Origin: Azospirillum sp. TSA2s | GTDB taxonomy: Bacteria; Pseudomonadota; Alphaproteobacteria; Azospirillales; Azospirillaceae | Reading direction: 5' to 3' | Assembly: GCF_004923315.1 (NCBI RefSeq) | Contig: NZ_CP039650.1 | Span: 2,691,501 to 2,755,500, forward strand | Length of the DNA stretch: 64,000 bases | Shown here: piece by piece, positions 25,489 to 37,052 of the stretch | Position numbering within the stretch: position 1 is the stretch's first letter | Layout: the number at the start of each line of letters is the position of its first letter | Notes under the pieces: model-generated | Database searches by the model: none | What the model saw: the letters and a program-made list of their open reading frames with translations, nothing else | What the model was told of the DNA's origin: nothing | Program-made: the position numbers and the translations under genes

Positions 25489-25800
25489 ATGGACTGGTTC
25501 ACCGGGATCAGCATCGTCGCCATCATGGCCGGCGTGACCGTCAGCACCGTCGTGCTGGTGGCCGTCGGATCGATCCGCCGCAGCCTGAACGAGGCCGCGG
25601 CCCGCCAGTCCCAGCAAATCCGCAAGCTGACGGAGACGGTGGCGACCCTGTCCCAGCAGCAGCAGGCGGCGCAGACCCGCATCCAGCAACTGACCGACGC
25701 CAACCGCAAGCTGTCCGACGAGTTGTCGGCGCTGGGCGAACGGCTGAACGACGCCGACACGGTCCAGCGCGTGGCCGGCACGGCGAGGCTTCTCCATTGA
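25489..25800 (+). CDS. Small membrane-anchored coiled-coil protein
   Basis: A 103-residue protein starting MDWFTGISIVAIMAG, with one N-terminal membrane segment (about 3-26) followed by a Gln-rich coiled coil (about 30-85, with QQIRKLTETVATLSQQQQAA). I do not recognise a family; the shape suggests a membrane-tethered scaffold. An in-frame ATG seven codons upstream is an alternative start. Its TGA overlaps the TTG start of the methyltransferase gene, so the two are probably translationally coupled. Confidence 0.6.
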   Translation: MDWFTGISIVAIMAGVTVSTVVLVAVGSIRRSLNEAAARQSQQIRKLTETVATLSQQQQAAQTRIQQLTDANRKLSDELSALGERLNDADTVQRVAGTARLLH

Positions 25801-26657
25801 CCGCGACCACCTTACCCGACACCCCCGCTCCCGATGCTGGCCATCCCGATGCCGTCAGAGAGCGTGACCGCTGGGCCGCCAGCGCCGACGCCTGGGACCG
25901 TTGGGCCGATCCGATGGCCGATCTGGCCGACAAGCTGAACCGCCCGCTTCTGGACGCCGCCGGTCTGACGGAGGGGCACCGGCTGCTCGACCTCGCATCG
26001 GGCGCGGGCGAGCCGGCGCTGAGCGCCGCGCGCCGGGCCGGACCGGACGGGCTGGTGGTGGGCAGCGACCTTGTCCCCGACATGATGGCCGGCGCCGTCC
26101 GCCGTGCCCGCAGCGTGGAGGGGCCGGCGCCCGCCTTCACCGCCGCCGACATGACCGCCCTGCCCTTCGCCGACGCCGCCTTCGACGGGGTGACCTGCCG
26201 GTTCGGCATCATGTTCGTGCCGGGCGTGGACGCCGCCCTGCGCGAGGTGCGGCGTGTCCTGCGCCCCGGCGGCAAGGCGGCCTTCATGGTGTGGGGACCG
26301 CGGGCCGGCAACGGGCTGTTCGCGGAGATCGGCGACGTGGTCGCAGACCATCTCGGCGAGGACGGCAGCCTCGACCCGCTGTTCCGCTTCGCCAAGCCGG
26401 GATTGCTGTCCGAGGTGATGCGGGCCGCCGGCTTTGCCGAAACCTCGGAGACCGAGTTGACCCCGGTGCGCAAGGCCCCCGCCGGCCAGCCCTTCTGGCG
26501 CGCCGCGCTGGACATGAGCTTCGGCCACCGGCTGGGCGGATTGAGCGCGGAACGGCGCAAGGCGTTGGAGCAGGACATCGCCAAGCGGTTCGATGCCCAG
26601 GCGGTGGACGGCATCGTGCCGGTGCCGTCGCACGCGCGGATCGTCGTGGGGCGTTGA
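25797..26657 (+). CDS. Class I SAM-dependent methyltransferase
   Basis: A 286-residue methyltransferase. The Rossmann SAM-binding motif I is LLDLASGAGEPALSAA (about 62-77), with motif II acidic residue in VGSDLVPDMM, motif III in MTALPFADAAFDGVTCRFG and the post-motif LRPGGKAAFMVWGP. This is the UbiE/Methyltransf_11 type; the substrate is unknown. The start is TTG overlapping the preceding stop, with GAGG eight bases upstream; no better ATG exists before motif I. Confidence 0.85.
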   Translation: MTATTLPDTPAPDAGHPDAVRERDRWAASADAWDRWADPMADLADKLNRPLLDAAGLTEGHRLLDLASGAGEPALSAARRAGPDGLVVGSDLVPDMMAGAVRRARSVEGPAPAFTAADMTALPFADAAFDGVTCRFGIMFVPGVDAALREVRRVLRPGGKAAFMVWGPRAGNGLFAEIGDVVADHLGEDGSLDPLFRFAKPGLLSEVMRAAGFAETSETELTPVRKAPAGQPFWRAALDMSFGHRLGGLSAERRKALEQDIAKRFDAQAVDGIVPVPSHARIVVGR

Positions 26658-26692
26658 GGTCAGGTGGGGGCGTCGTCAGCCGACAGCCCCTC

Positions 26693-29600
26693 TCAATAAT
26701 CCTTCTCGTAGATCACCCCGAACTTGGTCTCCGAATTGGCTCCGACCGCGGCGGTGCCCTTCAGGTTCTTGGTGATGTCGATCTCGACCTTGGCCCGGCT
26801 CTGGTTGGCGCCGATGCCCTGTTCGACGCCGACATAGACGCGGTCGCTGACGTAGCGGCCGGCCTGAACGGCGCCGCCCTTGCCGTTCTCGCCCTGGGTG
26901 AAGTCCAGCCGGTCGACGCCCAGGCCGCGGCGCACCTTGTCCAGGATGCCGCCGCCACCGCCGCCGATCCCCGCCAGCGACGCCGCCGACTGGGCCAGCT
27001 GAACCGCTTCCGCGGCGCTCAGGTCGCCGACCGACTTGCCGAACAGCACGCCGGCCAGCACCTCGTCCTGCGGAAGTCCCTGCGGAGAGGTCAGCTCGAT
27101 CTTCGGCTGGCGGGCGGTGCCGCTGACCACGACGTCGGCGGTGATGCCGTTGGCCGTCGCCTCGGCCAGCAGATCCAGTCGGGGGTCGATCGGCTGTGTG
27201 CCGTCGAAATCGAAGATGCCGCGCTTGAACTCGAAGTTCTTGGCCAGCAGGTCCAGGCTGCCTTTCAGGATGGTGAAGCGGCCGGTCACCTCCGGCGCGG
27301 CGGCGGTGCCGCCCACACGCAGGTTGCCGCCCAACTCAGCATTCAGCCCGCGACCGCGCACGAAGATCTGATTCGGCGCATTCACTGTCATGTCCAGCGC
27401 CAGCACGAAGGGCGAAGCTGCCGGAGGCGCCTCCTGCGGAGCCGGCACCCGGCGCGTGCCGCCGGCGGTGGACACCTGGGTCGTCCCGCGGGCGCGACGG
27501 CCCTTGCCGACCTCCGTCACCTTCAGATCGACGACATTGGCGGGCATGCGGTCGGGAACCTGGATTTCGGCGCGGCGGATATCCACCGGCCCGGCCAGCC
27601 GGGCGTTGGCGAAGCCGCCGGTCAGGGTCAGATTCGCCCCGATCTCCGCCGTCACCAGATCGATCTCCAGCAGCCGGGCATTGTCGGCCTGCAGCCTGAT
27701 GTCCAACTGCTGGTCGGCGGCGGCACCCGGACGGATGACGCCATTGGCGGTGATCGCCCCGCCGTTGCGGGTCCGGCCGCGGAAGCTCTGGATGGTGAAG
27801 ACGTCGCCGTCGCCGACCAGCCTCGCCTCGATGTTGGTGATGACGGCACCCGAGGCCCGGTTCTCGTAACGCCCGTTCGCCAGCACCACCGATCCGCCGA
27901 GAGTCGGCTTGCCCACCGTGCCGCCGGCCCGCACGTCCAGCCGCAGCGATCCGCGCGCCCGGTCGCCCGATGCGGCGAGCAGGTCGTTCGCCAGTGACAT
28001 ATCCACCGTGCCGTCGACCGCCGCCTCCAGAGCGCCATTGGGCGGCACGCTGACGGCGTAGCTGTCCGGGTCCATCACCAGCGGCAGGGCGGCGTTGGCG
28101 GTCAGCGTGCCGGCATTCTTCGGCATCGCGACCCGGCTGGCCAAAGTCAGCCGGCGGTCGCGCCATTGGATGTCCGCCGTGGCGTCGATGCCGGGCAGTC
28201 CGGCCTGGGTGGTCTGCTGCGCCTTCAGCCCGCTGATCCGCAGGGTGGCGTCGGCACGCGGGTTGCGCAGCGTGCCGCCCAGCGACGCCCGCGCATTGGC
28301 GACGCCATCCAGCGCCAGCGTCGGACTGGCCAGCTTCGCCAGCGCCAGCGGCAGGCGGTCGATGGTCAACTCGCCGCTCAGCCGCTCGCCGTTCAGGCCC
28401 AGGTCGGCGGCCAGCCGGGCATTACCGGACGACAGCCGCAACTCCTTCACCTCATAGCGGCGGTCGGCCAGCAGGATGGTGGCGGGGGCGGTCATCCGCA
28501 GATCCTCGCCGGCATAGCGCGCCTGCAGGCGGTCGAGCCGGATGCGGGTCACGCCGCCATCCATCGCCAGCCCGCCGGCGAGGTCGAGCGCGACCGGCTG
28601 CGCGCCGGCGCCATTGGCGTTGGCCTGGAAGCTGGCCTTCGCCAGCGACCCGTCCGCGGAGGCGGTGACGCTGCGCAGGTCGTTGCCCGCGGCGTTGCCG
28701 TCGGTCATCTCCACCCGTGCCTTTCCGGTGGGGGTGCCGAGCGCGTCGGCGACGTCGGCCTTGGCCGTCAGCTTCCGGGCGGTCAGCAGCGGTCCGCCTT
28801 CGCCATCCACCCGAAGATTGCTGGCGTCGGCGGTCAGGCTGGCCGCCTGCTTGCCGCCCTTGCCGTCCAGCGCCAGGGTGAAGCTCGCCCCGCCTCCGAG
28901 CTGCATGCCCGCCAATTCCGAAAGGCCGTTCAGGTTGGGCAGCTTGCCCTCCAACCGGCCGGTGGCGAGCAGCGTGTCGAGCGCCACCTGCGCCTCGCCC
29001 GTGATCCGGTTGGTGCCGTTGGCAATGGTCAGCCCGTCCAGCCGCAGCGTCTGCTCACGCAGCGCGTAGCGCCCGTCGAGCGACAGCGGAGTCTTGTCCA
29101 GGTTGGTGCGGGCCGACACCGTGCCGTTCGGCGTGGCCGGCAGGCCGGCGGCGGTCGCCTTCACCTCCGTGGCGCCCAGCCGGCGGCCCTGCACCACGAG
29201 GTCGCGGGCGTTCAGCGTCGCCTGCGCCTGGATGGCGTCGAGCGGGCCGCGGGCGGTCGCCTCCAACGTCGCCGCCCCTTCCATCGGCGTGCCGAGCGCC
29301 GTGCCCAGCGGTTCCAGCTTCGCCACCGTCAGGGTGGTTCGCGCATCGACCTTGTTGTCCGCCAGAGCCGCGGTGCCGGTCAGCTTGCCGTTGCGTCCAT
29401 CCACCGTCAGGTCGGTCAGCCGCATGGCGCCGTCGGGCTCCATGCGTGCCGCCAGCGCCAGCGTCGCCTTGTCGCCCAGCACCGCGTCGGCCGGGGTGCC
29501 GGTGGAGAGGCGGTCGAGGCTACCGGTCAGTTCGGCGGTCAGCGTGCCGTCGGCGACTCGCTTGACCGGCCCCGACAGTGCCACGGCGCCGGCCAGCGGC

Positions 29601-31021
29601 CGGCCGGCGAGGCCCGACAGCGGGGCGAGGTCGTCGGCGCTGGCGCTGAGCGTCAGGTCGGCCGTCTGGCCCCAGCCGCCGATGGTCCCCTTTGCCTCGG
29701 CCCGCGCGGCGGCGGCGTTCAGCGCCAGCGTCTCCAGCCCGATCCCGCCGCTGCCGGTGTCGATCCGCGCGCGGGCGGCCAGGGTGGTCTCCGGACCGGT
29801 CAGGCGGGACAGCGCCGGATCGTCGGCCGCGAGGTCGCGCAGAGTGGCGTTCACCGCGACGTTCAGCGCGCTCAGCGCCCCTTCGGCGGAGCCTTCCACC
29901 ACCCCCTCGCGCCAGGACAGCGGCACCAGCGGATGCAGGGTGGAGTCCGGCCCGGCCTGGACGGTCCAGCGCAGGTTGAGGCTGTTGTAGTCGGCGCCGA
30001 TGTCGCCATTCACCGTCGCATTCGCGGCGGCGACGGTCAGCGCCAGCGGACGCAGAGTGATGGCCCCCGACGGCGCCCGCAGCACGGTCGCGTTCAGCGT
30101 CGGGCTGGGACCGATCAGCGGAGTCACCGTGTCGCCCGCCAATCCGGCGATCAGCGGCGCGAAATTGCCGCCGGCCGCGAGCGTCAGGAGATGCCCCTCC
30201 GGCGCCTTCTTGATGGTGGCGTCGGCATTCAACGTGCCGGTGGGCGATGCCGCCTCGCCGGCGGTGGCGGTCAGCTTGCCGGTCCAGTCGTCCAGCGTGC
30301 CGTCGCCCTTCAACGCCAGTTCCACCGGTGGCAGGCCGGGCATCGACAGCGCGCGGGCCATGACGCCGCCCGCCGGTTCCGACGCGTTGACCGACAGGTT
30401 GAGCGTGTTCTTGCCAGGATCGAAGGCGGCGACCAGATCGGCCTTGCCGGGCTTGTCGTCGATGCGCGCCACCGACAGGTTTGCGTTCAGCGCCCCGCCG
30501 CCATGCTCCAACAGCACCGAGCCGGCAATGCGCAGCACGGCCTGTTCGCCCAGCAGCGCCGGCGCCAGGTCCAGCCGTTCGACCACCAGCTTCTTCAGGT
30601 CGATGTCCACCGGCAGGCTGGGCAGCAGCGAGGCGTTGGGATCGGACGGCGTGGCGGGCTGGGTGCTGACCGGTGCGCGGGTCACCACCACCGAAGCCGC
30701 CTCCAGCGCATCGATCCTGGCACTGCGCATGAACAGGGCGGATGGCGACATCACCACATGCAGCCGGTCGATGGTCAGCCAGACGCCTTGGCTGTCGGCC
30801 AGCGTGACGGTGGAGATGGTGAAGTCGGTGGGAATGCTGCCTTCGATCGCGCCGAGCTTCAGGTGCATGTCCGGCGATTCGACCGCCCCCTCGATCTTCT
30901 CCGTCAACCACTCACGGGCGGTATCGCCGGAGAACAGCGAAAAGGCCCGGACGGGCTGCGGATCGGCCAACAGGCCGGTGAGGATCGTCAGACCGACCAG
31001 AAATAAGCGAACCGCCGTCAC
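26693..31021 (-). CDS. tamB: Translocation and assembly module subunit TamB
   Basis: A 1442-residue inner-membrane-anchored AsmA/TamB-family protein. The N-terminal hydrophobic segment (TAVRLFLVGLTILTGLLA) anchors it; most of the body is beta-strand repeats of the lipid-channel type; the C-terminal DUF490 region includes FDFDGTQPIDPRLDLLAEAT, GLPQDEVLAGVLFGKSVGDLS and VGVEQGIGANQSRAKVEI. With TamA it supports outer-membrane insertion and lipid transport across the periplasm. The GTG preceded by AAAGGG is chosen; a GTG eight codons upstream is possible. It lies about 80 bp after tamA in one operon. Confidence 0.94.
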   Translation of the reverse strand: MTAVRLFLVGLTILTGLLADPQPVRAFSLFSGDTAREWLTEKIEGAVESPDMHLKLGAIEGSIPTDFTISTVTLADSQGVWLTIDRLHVVMSPSALFMRSARIDALEAASVVVTRAPVSTQPATPSDPNASLLPSLPVDIDLKKLVVERLDLAPALLGEQAVLRIAGSVLLEHGGGALNANLSVARIDDKPGKADLVAAFDPGKNTLNLSVNASEPAGGVMARALSMPGLPPVELALKGDGTLDDWTGKLTATAGEAASPTGTLNADATIKKAPEGHLLTLAAGGNFAPLIAGLAGDTVTPLIGPSPTLNATVLRAPSGAITLRPLALTVAAANATVNGDIGADYNSLNLRWTVQAGPDSTLHPLVPLSWREGVVEGSAEGALSALNVAVNATLRDLAADDPALSRLTGPETTLAARARIDTGSGGIGLETLALNAAAARAEAKGTIGGWGQTADLTLSASADDLAPLSGLAGRPLAGAVALSGPVKRVADGTLTAELTGSLDRLSTGTPADAVLGDKATLALAARMEPDGAMRLTDLTVDGRNGKLTGTAALADNKVDARTTLTVAKLEPLGTALGTPMEGAATLEATARGPLDAIQAQATLNARDLVVQGRRLGATEVKATAAGLPATPNGTVSARTNLDKTPLSLDGRYALREQTLRLDGLTIANGTNRITGEAQVALDTLLATGRLEGKLPNLNGLSELAGMQLGGGASFTLALDGKGGKQAASLTADASNLRVDGEGGPLLTARKLTAKADVADALGTPTGKARVEMTDGNAAGNDLRSVTASADGSLAKASFQANANGAGAQPVALDLAGGLAMDGGVTRIRLDRLQARYAGEDLRMTAPATILLADRRYEVKELRLSSGNARLAADLGLNGERLSGELTIDRLPLALAKLASPTLALDGVANARASLGGTLRNPRADATLRISGLKAQQTTQAGLPGIDATADIQWRDRRLTLASRVAMPKNAGTLTANAALPLVMDPDSYAVSVPPNGALEAAVDGTVDMSLANDLLAASGDRARGSLRLDVRAGGTVGKPTLGGSVVLANGRYENRASGAVITNIEARLVGDGDVFTIQSFRGRTRNGGAITANGVIRPGAAADQQLDIRLQADNARLLEIDLVTAEIGANLTLTGGFANARLAGPVDIRRAEIQVPDRMPANVVDLKVTEVGKGRRARGTTQVSTAGGTRRVPAPQEAPPAASPFVLALDMTVNAPNQIFVRGRGLNAELGGNLRVGGTAAAPEVTGRFTILKGSLDLLAKNFEFKRGIFDFDGTQPIDPRLDLLAEATANGITADVVVSGTARQPKIELTSPQGLPQDEVLAGVLFGKSVGDLSAAEAVQLAQSAASLAGIGGGGGGILDKVRRGLGVDRLDFTQGENGKGGAVQAGRYVSDRVYVGVEQGIGANQSRAKVEIDITKNLKGTAAVGANSETKFGVIYEKDY

Positions 31022-31104
31022 ACCATGCCCTTTCACCAGCGCCACCGTTGTCTCAACCGCAATAAACGGTCATCGTCCCGGAGGATTGGGACGAAATTGC
31101 GCCA

Positions 31105-33135
31105 TCAGAACGCCTGCCCCAGGCTGAGATACAGCTGCCAGCGCGCATCGCCGTCGGCGGGGTTGAGGGGAACGCCGACATCGACGCGCAGCGGGCCGAA
31201 GTCGGTGTAGTAGCGCAGACCCAGACCGGCGCCGACGCGAAGAGGCTCACTGAAGTCCGGATAGGCCGAATCATAGACGGTGCCGGCATCGACGAAGGGC
31301 ACGATGCCGATGCTCTCCGTCACCTTGATGCGCAGCTCGGCCCCGATCTCGAACAGCGACCGGCCGCCGACCGGATCGTCATAGCGGTCACGCGGCCCCG
31401 CCTTCTGGAAGCCGTAGCCGCGCACCGAGCCGCCGCCACCGGCATAGAAGCGATGGTCGGGCGGGATGTCCGACAGCGAGGTGCCGAGGATGCTGCCCAG
31501 CCCGATCCGCGCCGCGGCGACATAGCGCCCGTCATTGCCGAGATCGTAATAGGTCGAGCCGTTGAACAGCACGGAGGTGAAGGGCGACTCGGTATCCCCG
31601 CCAACCGGGAACCAGGGCGTCACCTGCAACGAGGCCCGCTGGCCGGAGGTGGGGTTCAGCAGATTGTCGGTGCCGTTCCAGGCCGCCCCCAGCGGCACGC
31701 CGATGAAGGAGGTCTGATAGGTCTTGTCCTCCGTCCGCACCCGCCCGCGCTCGCCGGTCACACCATAGCTGATGGTCAGTTGATCGGTCAGCGGCCTTTC
31801 CAGCTTGACCGTCAGTTCCGACGCGACCCGGCTGTAGGCCGGCGGCTGGTCGTTCACCACGGCGAAATTGACCAGCAGCGACTGCTTCACCGCCAGGAAG
31901 TCGGGCTTGCGGAAATTGACGCTGAAGCGCAGGTCCGGCAGGTCGTTGCCCTTGCTCGACGTGCCGCCGGACGATCCGGCCACACGCCCGACTTCGACGC
32001 CGAGGCGCAGCTGCTCCGCCCCGCCGAACAGGTTGCGGTGGCCCCAATAGGCGTTGGCGCCCAGCCCGTCCTGCGTCGAATAGGTGACGCCGCCGCCGAT
32101 GAAACGGCGCTTGCGCTCGCTGACCGTGACGATCACCGGCGTTACGCCGTCCGGCCCAGGTTCGTCCGCCATCCGCACGCGCACGGTGTCGAAGACCTGA
32201 AGGGCCGCAATGTCCTGCCGTGCCCGGTCGGTGGCGCCGGGGTCGTAGACCTGCCCCTCCTTCCAGGCGAGGCGCCCGCGCACCAGATCCTCGTCGACCT
32301 TCTGCAGACCTTCGATCCGGGTGGCGCCATAACGGGTCAGCGGGCCGGGGTCGACGGTGTAGGCAACATCCATCGTCCGGTCGGAATGATCGACCACCAC
32401 CTCGCGGTCCGATGCCTTGGCGAAGGCGTAACCGCGCTTGGTCAGCCGTCCGACCAGCTCCGATTCGGCGTCCAGCACCTTCTGCGCCACCGCGGGGGAG
32501 CCGGCGGCGAGGCCGAGATCGTCGGTCGCGACCTCCTTCGGCAGTGTGGAGCCGCCAGTGGAGTTGGCGGCGCCGCGCACCGTCACCGTCTTGATGTGGT
32601 AGAGCGGTCCCGGAGTCACCGCCACCGTCACCTTGACCGGCGCCGCCTCCCCTCCCGCAGGCAGAGTGCCGGTCGCGGCCGGGTCCTCGATGCGGATGTC
32701 CAGCTTCGCGTCGTAATAGCCGGCGGAGCGCAGCGCCGTCTGCAAACGGTCGCGGTCGCTGTCGGCCCGCCGCTCCAGCCCGATCAGCGAGGGTGGATGA
32801 TCGTCCTTCAACTCCACCAGCGTGGAGGCGTCGCGCAGCGTGCCACGCAGCCCGTCATCCTCGACGCCGGTGATGTCCACCTCATAGGTGATGCCGGCCG
32901 GCCGCACCTCGTCGTCCGGCGGCGGGGCCTCCGCCGGTGCGCTCTGCGGCGATACCGCTGGCACGGCGCCGGGGATGCTGTCCGGGGGCGAATCCTGGGC
33001 ATGACCGGCGCCTGCCGGCCCCAGCATCAGCAGGGCGGCGACCAGCGGAGCGGCGATGGGGGCCTTGAGCGGCACGGCTGCAATCCTCGTTGCGGCGGCC
33101 GCGCGGCGGCGGGAAGCGGAAGCGAAACGGATCAT
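31105..33135 (-). CDS. tamA: TamA-type outer membrane protein (BamA superfamily)
   Basis: A 676-residue protein: signal peptide (about 25-47, ending GAGHAQ), POTRA domains (about 80-330; e.g. AYTVDPGPLTRYGATRIEG) and a C-terminal 16-strand barrel of the Bac_surface_Ag family (about 370-676, with FYAGGGGSVRGYGFQ and the terminal Phe in LYLSLGQAF required for outer-membrane insertion). It pairs with TamB, encoded next. The ATG giving MIRFASASRRR is chosen over one seven codons upstream. Divergent from typA. Confidence 0.93.
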   Translation of the reverse strand: MIRFASASRRRAAAATRIAAVPLKAPIAAPLVAALLMLGPAGAGHAQDSPPDSIPGAVPAVSPQSAPAEAPPPDDEVRPAGITYEVDITGVEDDGLRGTLRDASTLVELKDDHPPSLIGLERRADSDRDRLQTALRSAGYYDAKLDIRIEDPAATGTLPAGGEAAPVKVTVAVTPGPLYHIKTVTVRGAANSTGGSTLPKEVATDDLGLAAGSPAVAQKVLDAESELVGRLTKRGYAFAKASDREVVVDHSDRTMDVAYTVDPGPLTRYGATRIEGLQKVDEDLVRGRLAWKEGQVYDPGATDRARQDIAALQVFDTVRVRMADEPGPDGVTPVIVTVSERKRRFIGGGVTYSTQDGLGANAYWGHRNLFGGAEQLRLGVEVGRVAGSSGGTSSKGNDLPDLRFSVNFRKPDFLAVKQSLLVNFAVVNDQPPAYSRVASELTVKLERPLTDQLTISYGVTGERGRVRTEDKTYQTSFIGVPLGAAWNGTDNLLNPTSGQRASLQVTPWFPVGGDTESPFTSVLFNGSTYYDLGNDGRYVAAARIGLGSILGTSLSDIPPDHRFYAGGGGSVRGYGFQKAGPRDRYDDPVGGRSLFEIGAELRIKVTESIGIVPFVDAGTVYDSAYPDFSEPLRVGAGLGLRYYTDFGPLRVDVGVPLNPADGDARWQLYLSLGQAF

Positions 33136-33207
33136 CGTCCCCAATGTAGGGTCCAATCACGCATGGCTCCATCCCGGAAATTCGCGTTAGACCAAAGGGC
33201 ACGGAGC

Positions 33208-33235
33208 TTGCGTTTTTGCCGAGGATCCATATATT
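33208..33235 (+). promoter_or_regulatory. Putative sigma-70 promoter of typA
   Basis: TTGCGT (33208-33213) and TATATT (33230-33235) are 16 bp apart in the 215 bp region between tamA and typA. Transcription would start near 33242. Confidence 0.45.
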
Positions 33236-33260
33236 GCGCCGCAACAGTTTCCCCGACAGC

Positions 33261-33291
33261 GCCCACGGATAAATGTTCGTTGGGCCTTTTT
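33261..33291 (+). terminator. Attenuator-like hairpin in the typA leader
   Basis: GCCCAC pairs with GTTGGGC (one bulge), followed by CTTTTTG. It lies 60-90 bp before the typA ATG. The stem is short, so this is tentative. Confidence 0.3.
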
Positions 33292-33350
33292 GTTGTTTGT
33301 GGCATGACGCTGCTGCGTGTCGGGGGTGCCATTGCGAGACCGAAGGCTCC

Positions 33351-35177
<1,827 letters not shown>

Positions 35178-35213
35178 ACGGTTCTAGTGTAGAGCAGAGT
35201 AGTAGAGGCGGTT

Positions 35214-35314
35214 GCCCCCACCCTAACCCTCCCCCCGCTTCGCAGGGGAGGGAACTCCGCCGCCCCGCGGCAGACTCCCTCCCCCGCCCAGCGGGGGAGG
35301 GTCGGGGTGGGGGC
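35214..35314. repeat. Composite GC-rich inverted repeat, copy 2 (typA-fbpB gap)
   Basis: A 101 bp element with outer ends GCCCCCACCCTAACCCTCCC and the matching GGGAGGGTCGGGGTGGGGGC. The left inner palindrome is decayed and the core shortened relative to the other copies. It begins 36 bp after the typA stop and ends 48 bp before the fbpB ATG. Confidence 0.85.
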
Positions 35315-35362
35315 AATGCCTCAAAACGCCAACATTCCCCCGACAGCGAGGACACCCCCCGC

Positions 35363-37036
35363 ATGGCGATGGCGACCGACGCGAAGTCTCCCGGCTCCCC
35401 GTCCCTCTCTCTCCGCCAGCTGTGGTCGCGCATCGGCCCGACCGGCCTGTTCGCCCTGATCCTCGCGCTGCTGATCGCCCTGCCGATCCTTGCCGTCTTC
35501 ATCCAGTCGGCCGGCGTCTCCACCGATCTGTGGGGGCATATGGCGCGGACGGTGCTTCCCGGCTACATCCTCAATACCGTGATCCTGCTGGGCATCATCG
35601 GCGTCGTCACGTTGGTGACCGGCGTCGCCTGCGCCTGGACCGTCACCATGCACGACTTCCGCGGACGCGGGGTCCTGCAATGGCTGCTGCTGTTGCCGCT
35701 GGCCATGCCGGCCTATGTGCTGGCCTACACCTACACCGACTTCCTGCAATATGCCGGACCGCTGCAGTCCTTCCTGCGCGCTACCTTCGGCTGGCAGCGC
35801 GGCGACTACTGGTTTCCGGAGATCCACACCGCCTGGGGCGCCGGGCTGGTGCTGTCGTCGGTGCTCTATCCTTACGTCTATGTGTTGACCCGCGCCGCCT
35901 TCCTGGAACAATCCGTCTGCGTGCTGGAGGCCAGCCGCACACTGGGCTGCACCGCCTTCGGCGCGTTCCGCCGCGTGGCGCTGCCGCTGGCCCGCCCGGC
36001 GCTGGTGGCCGGCGTCGGCTACGCGCTGATGGAGACGCTGGCCGACTTCGGCGCCGTGCGCTATTTCGGCATCGACACCTTCACCGTCGGCATTTACCGC
36101 ACATGGTTTGCGCTGGGCGATCCGGCCGCAGCAGCTCAACTGGCCGCTGTCCTGCTGCTGGTGGTGCTGGCGCTGGTCGGGCTGGAGCGGCTGTCGCGCG
36201 GCAGGATGCGCTTCCACCAGACCACCGGCCGCTACCGCGCCCTGCCCGCCCCGCGCCTGTCGGCCCGCGGCACGGTGCTGGCCTGGATCGTCTGCCTGAC
36301 GCCGGTGCTGTTCGGCTTCCTGCTGCCGGGGGCGGTGCTGATCCGCATGATTTTGCGCGGCAGTACGGAGCTGACGCTCGCTCGCTTCACCGACCTGACC
36401 GTGAACACCTTCATCCTCGGCGCCAGCGGGGCGCTGCTGGTCGTCACGGTGGCGCTGATGGTGATCCATGGCGTGCGCCACGACCGCAGCGGCTTCGCCA
36501 CCGGCGCGGCCCGCCTCGCCTCGCTCGGCTACGCCACCCCGGGTACGGTGATCGCGGTCGGCATCCTCATCACCGTCGGGCTGACGCGCGATTGGACCGG
36601 CTGGCCGATGGGCGCCATCCTCGGCACCACCATCGCCGGGATTCTCTATGGCTATCTGATCCGCTTCTTCGTCGTCGCCTATGGGCCGCTGGAGTCCGGA
36701 TTCGCCAAGATCGGCCCGAATCTGGAGGGCGCCGCCCGCTCGCTCGGCCATACGCCGCTGCAGGTTCTGCGCCGGGTCCATCTGCCGCTGCTGCGCCCCA
36801 GCCTGCTCAGCGCCGCCATGCTGGTCTTCGTCGACATCACCAAGGAGTTGCCGGCGACGATGATCCTGCGGCCCTTCAACTTCGACACGCTGGCGATCGA
36901 GGCCTTCCGCATGGCCTCCACCGAACGGCTGGACGACGCCGCCCTTCCCGCCCTGGTGATCGTTCTGGTCGGGCTGGCGCCGGTCATCTACCTGAGCCGC
37001 ACCATCGCCGCGTCGCGTCCGGGCCACCAGGGGTAA
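35363..37036 (+). CDS. fbpB: Fe(III) ABC transporter permease (FbpB-type fused permease)
   Basis: A 557-residue permease with about 12 membrane segments and two binding-protein-dependent permease modules, each with an EAA-like loop (LEASRTLGCTAFGAFRRVALP at about 190 and EGAARSLGHTPLQVLRRVHLP at about 455). This fused arrangement is typical of FbpB/AfuB ferric-iron permeases. GAGGA lies upstream of the ATG. The matching ATPase and binding protein are encoded at 43048-45127 on the other strand, an unusual split (see findings). Confidence 0.9.
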   Translation: MAMATDAKSPGSPSLSLRQLWSRIGPTGLFALILALLIALPILAVFIQSAGVSTDLWGHMARTVLPGYILNTVILLGIIGVVTLVTGVACAWTVTMHDFRGRGVLQWLLLLPLAMPAYVLAYTYTDFLQYAGPLQSFLRATFGWQRGDYWFPEIHTAWGAGLVLSSVLYPYVYVLTRAAFLEQSVCVLEASRTLGCTAFGAFRRVALPLARPALVAGVGYALMETLADFGAVRYFGIDTFTVGIYRTWFALGDPAAAAQLAAVLLLVVLALVGLERLSRGRMRFHQTTGRYRALPAPRLSARGTVLAWIVCLTPVLFGFLLPGAVLIRMILRGSTELTLARFTDLTVNTFILGASGALLVVTVALMVIHGVRHDRSGFATGAARLASLGYATPGTVIAVGILITVGLTRDWTGWPMGAILGTTIAGILYGYLIRFFVVAYGPLESGFAKIGPNLEGAARSLGHTPLQVLRRVHLPLLRPSLLSAAMLVFVDITKELPATMILRPFNFDTLAIEAFRMASTERLDDAALPALVIVLVGLAPVIYLSRTIAASRPGHQG

Positions 37037-37052
37037 GCTCCGGGGGGCAAGC

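Noticed and set aside
28166..31006. Open frame of about 946 codons on the plus strand, opposite tamB
   Set aside because: Long antisense frames are expected opposite high-GC coding sequence; the translation is a Gln/Arg/Gly-rich mixture with no family features, whereas the minus strand encodes a clear TamB.
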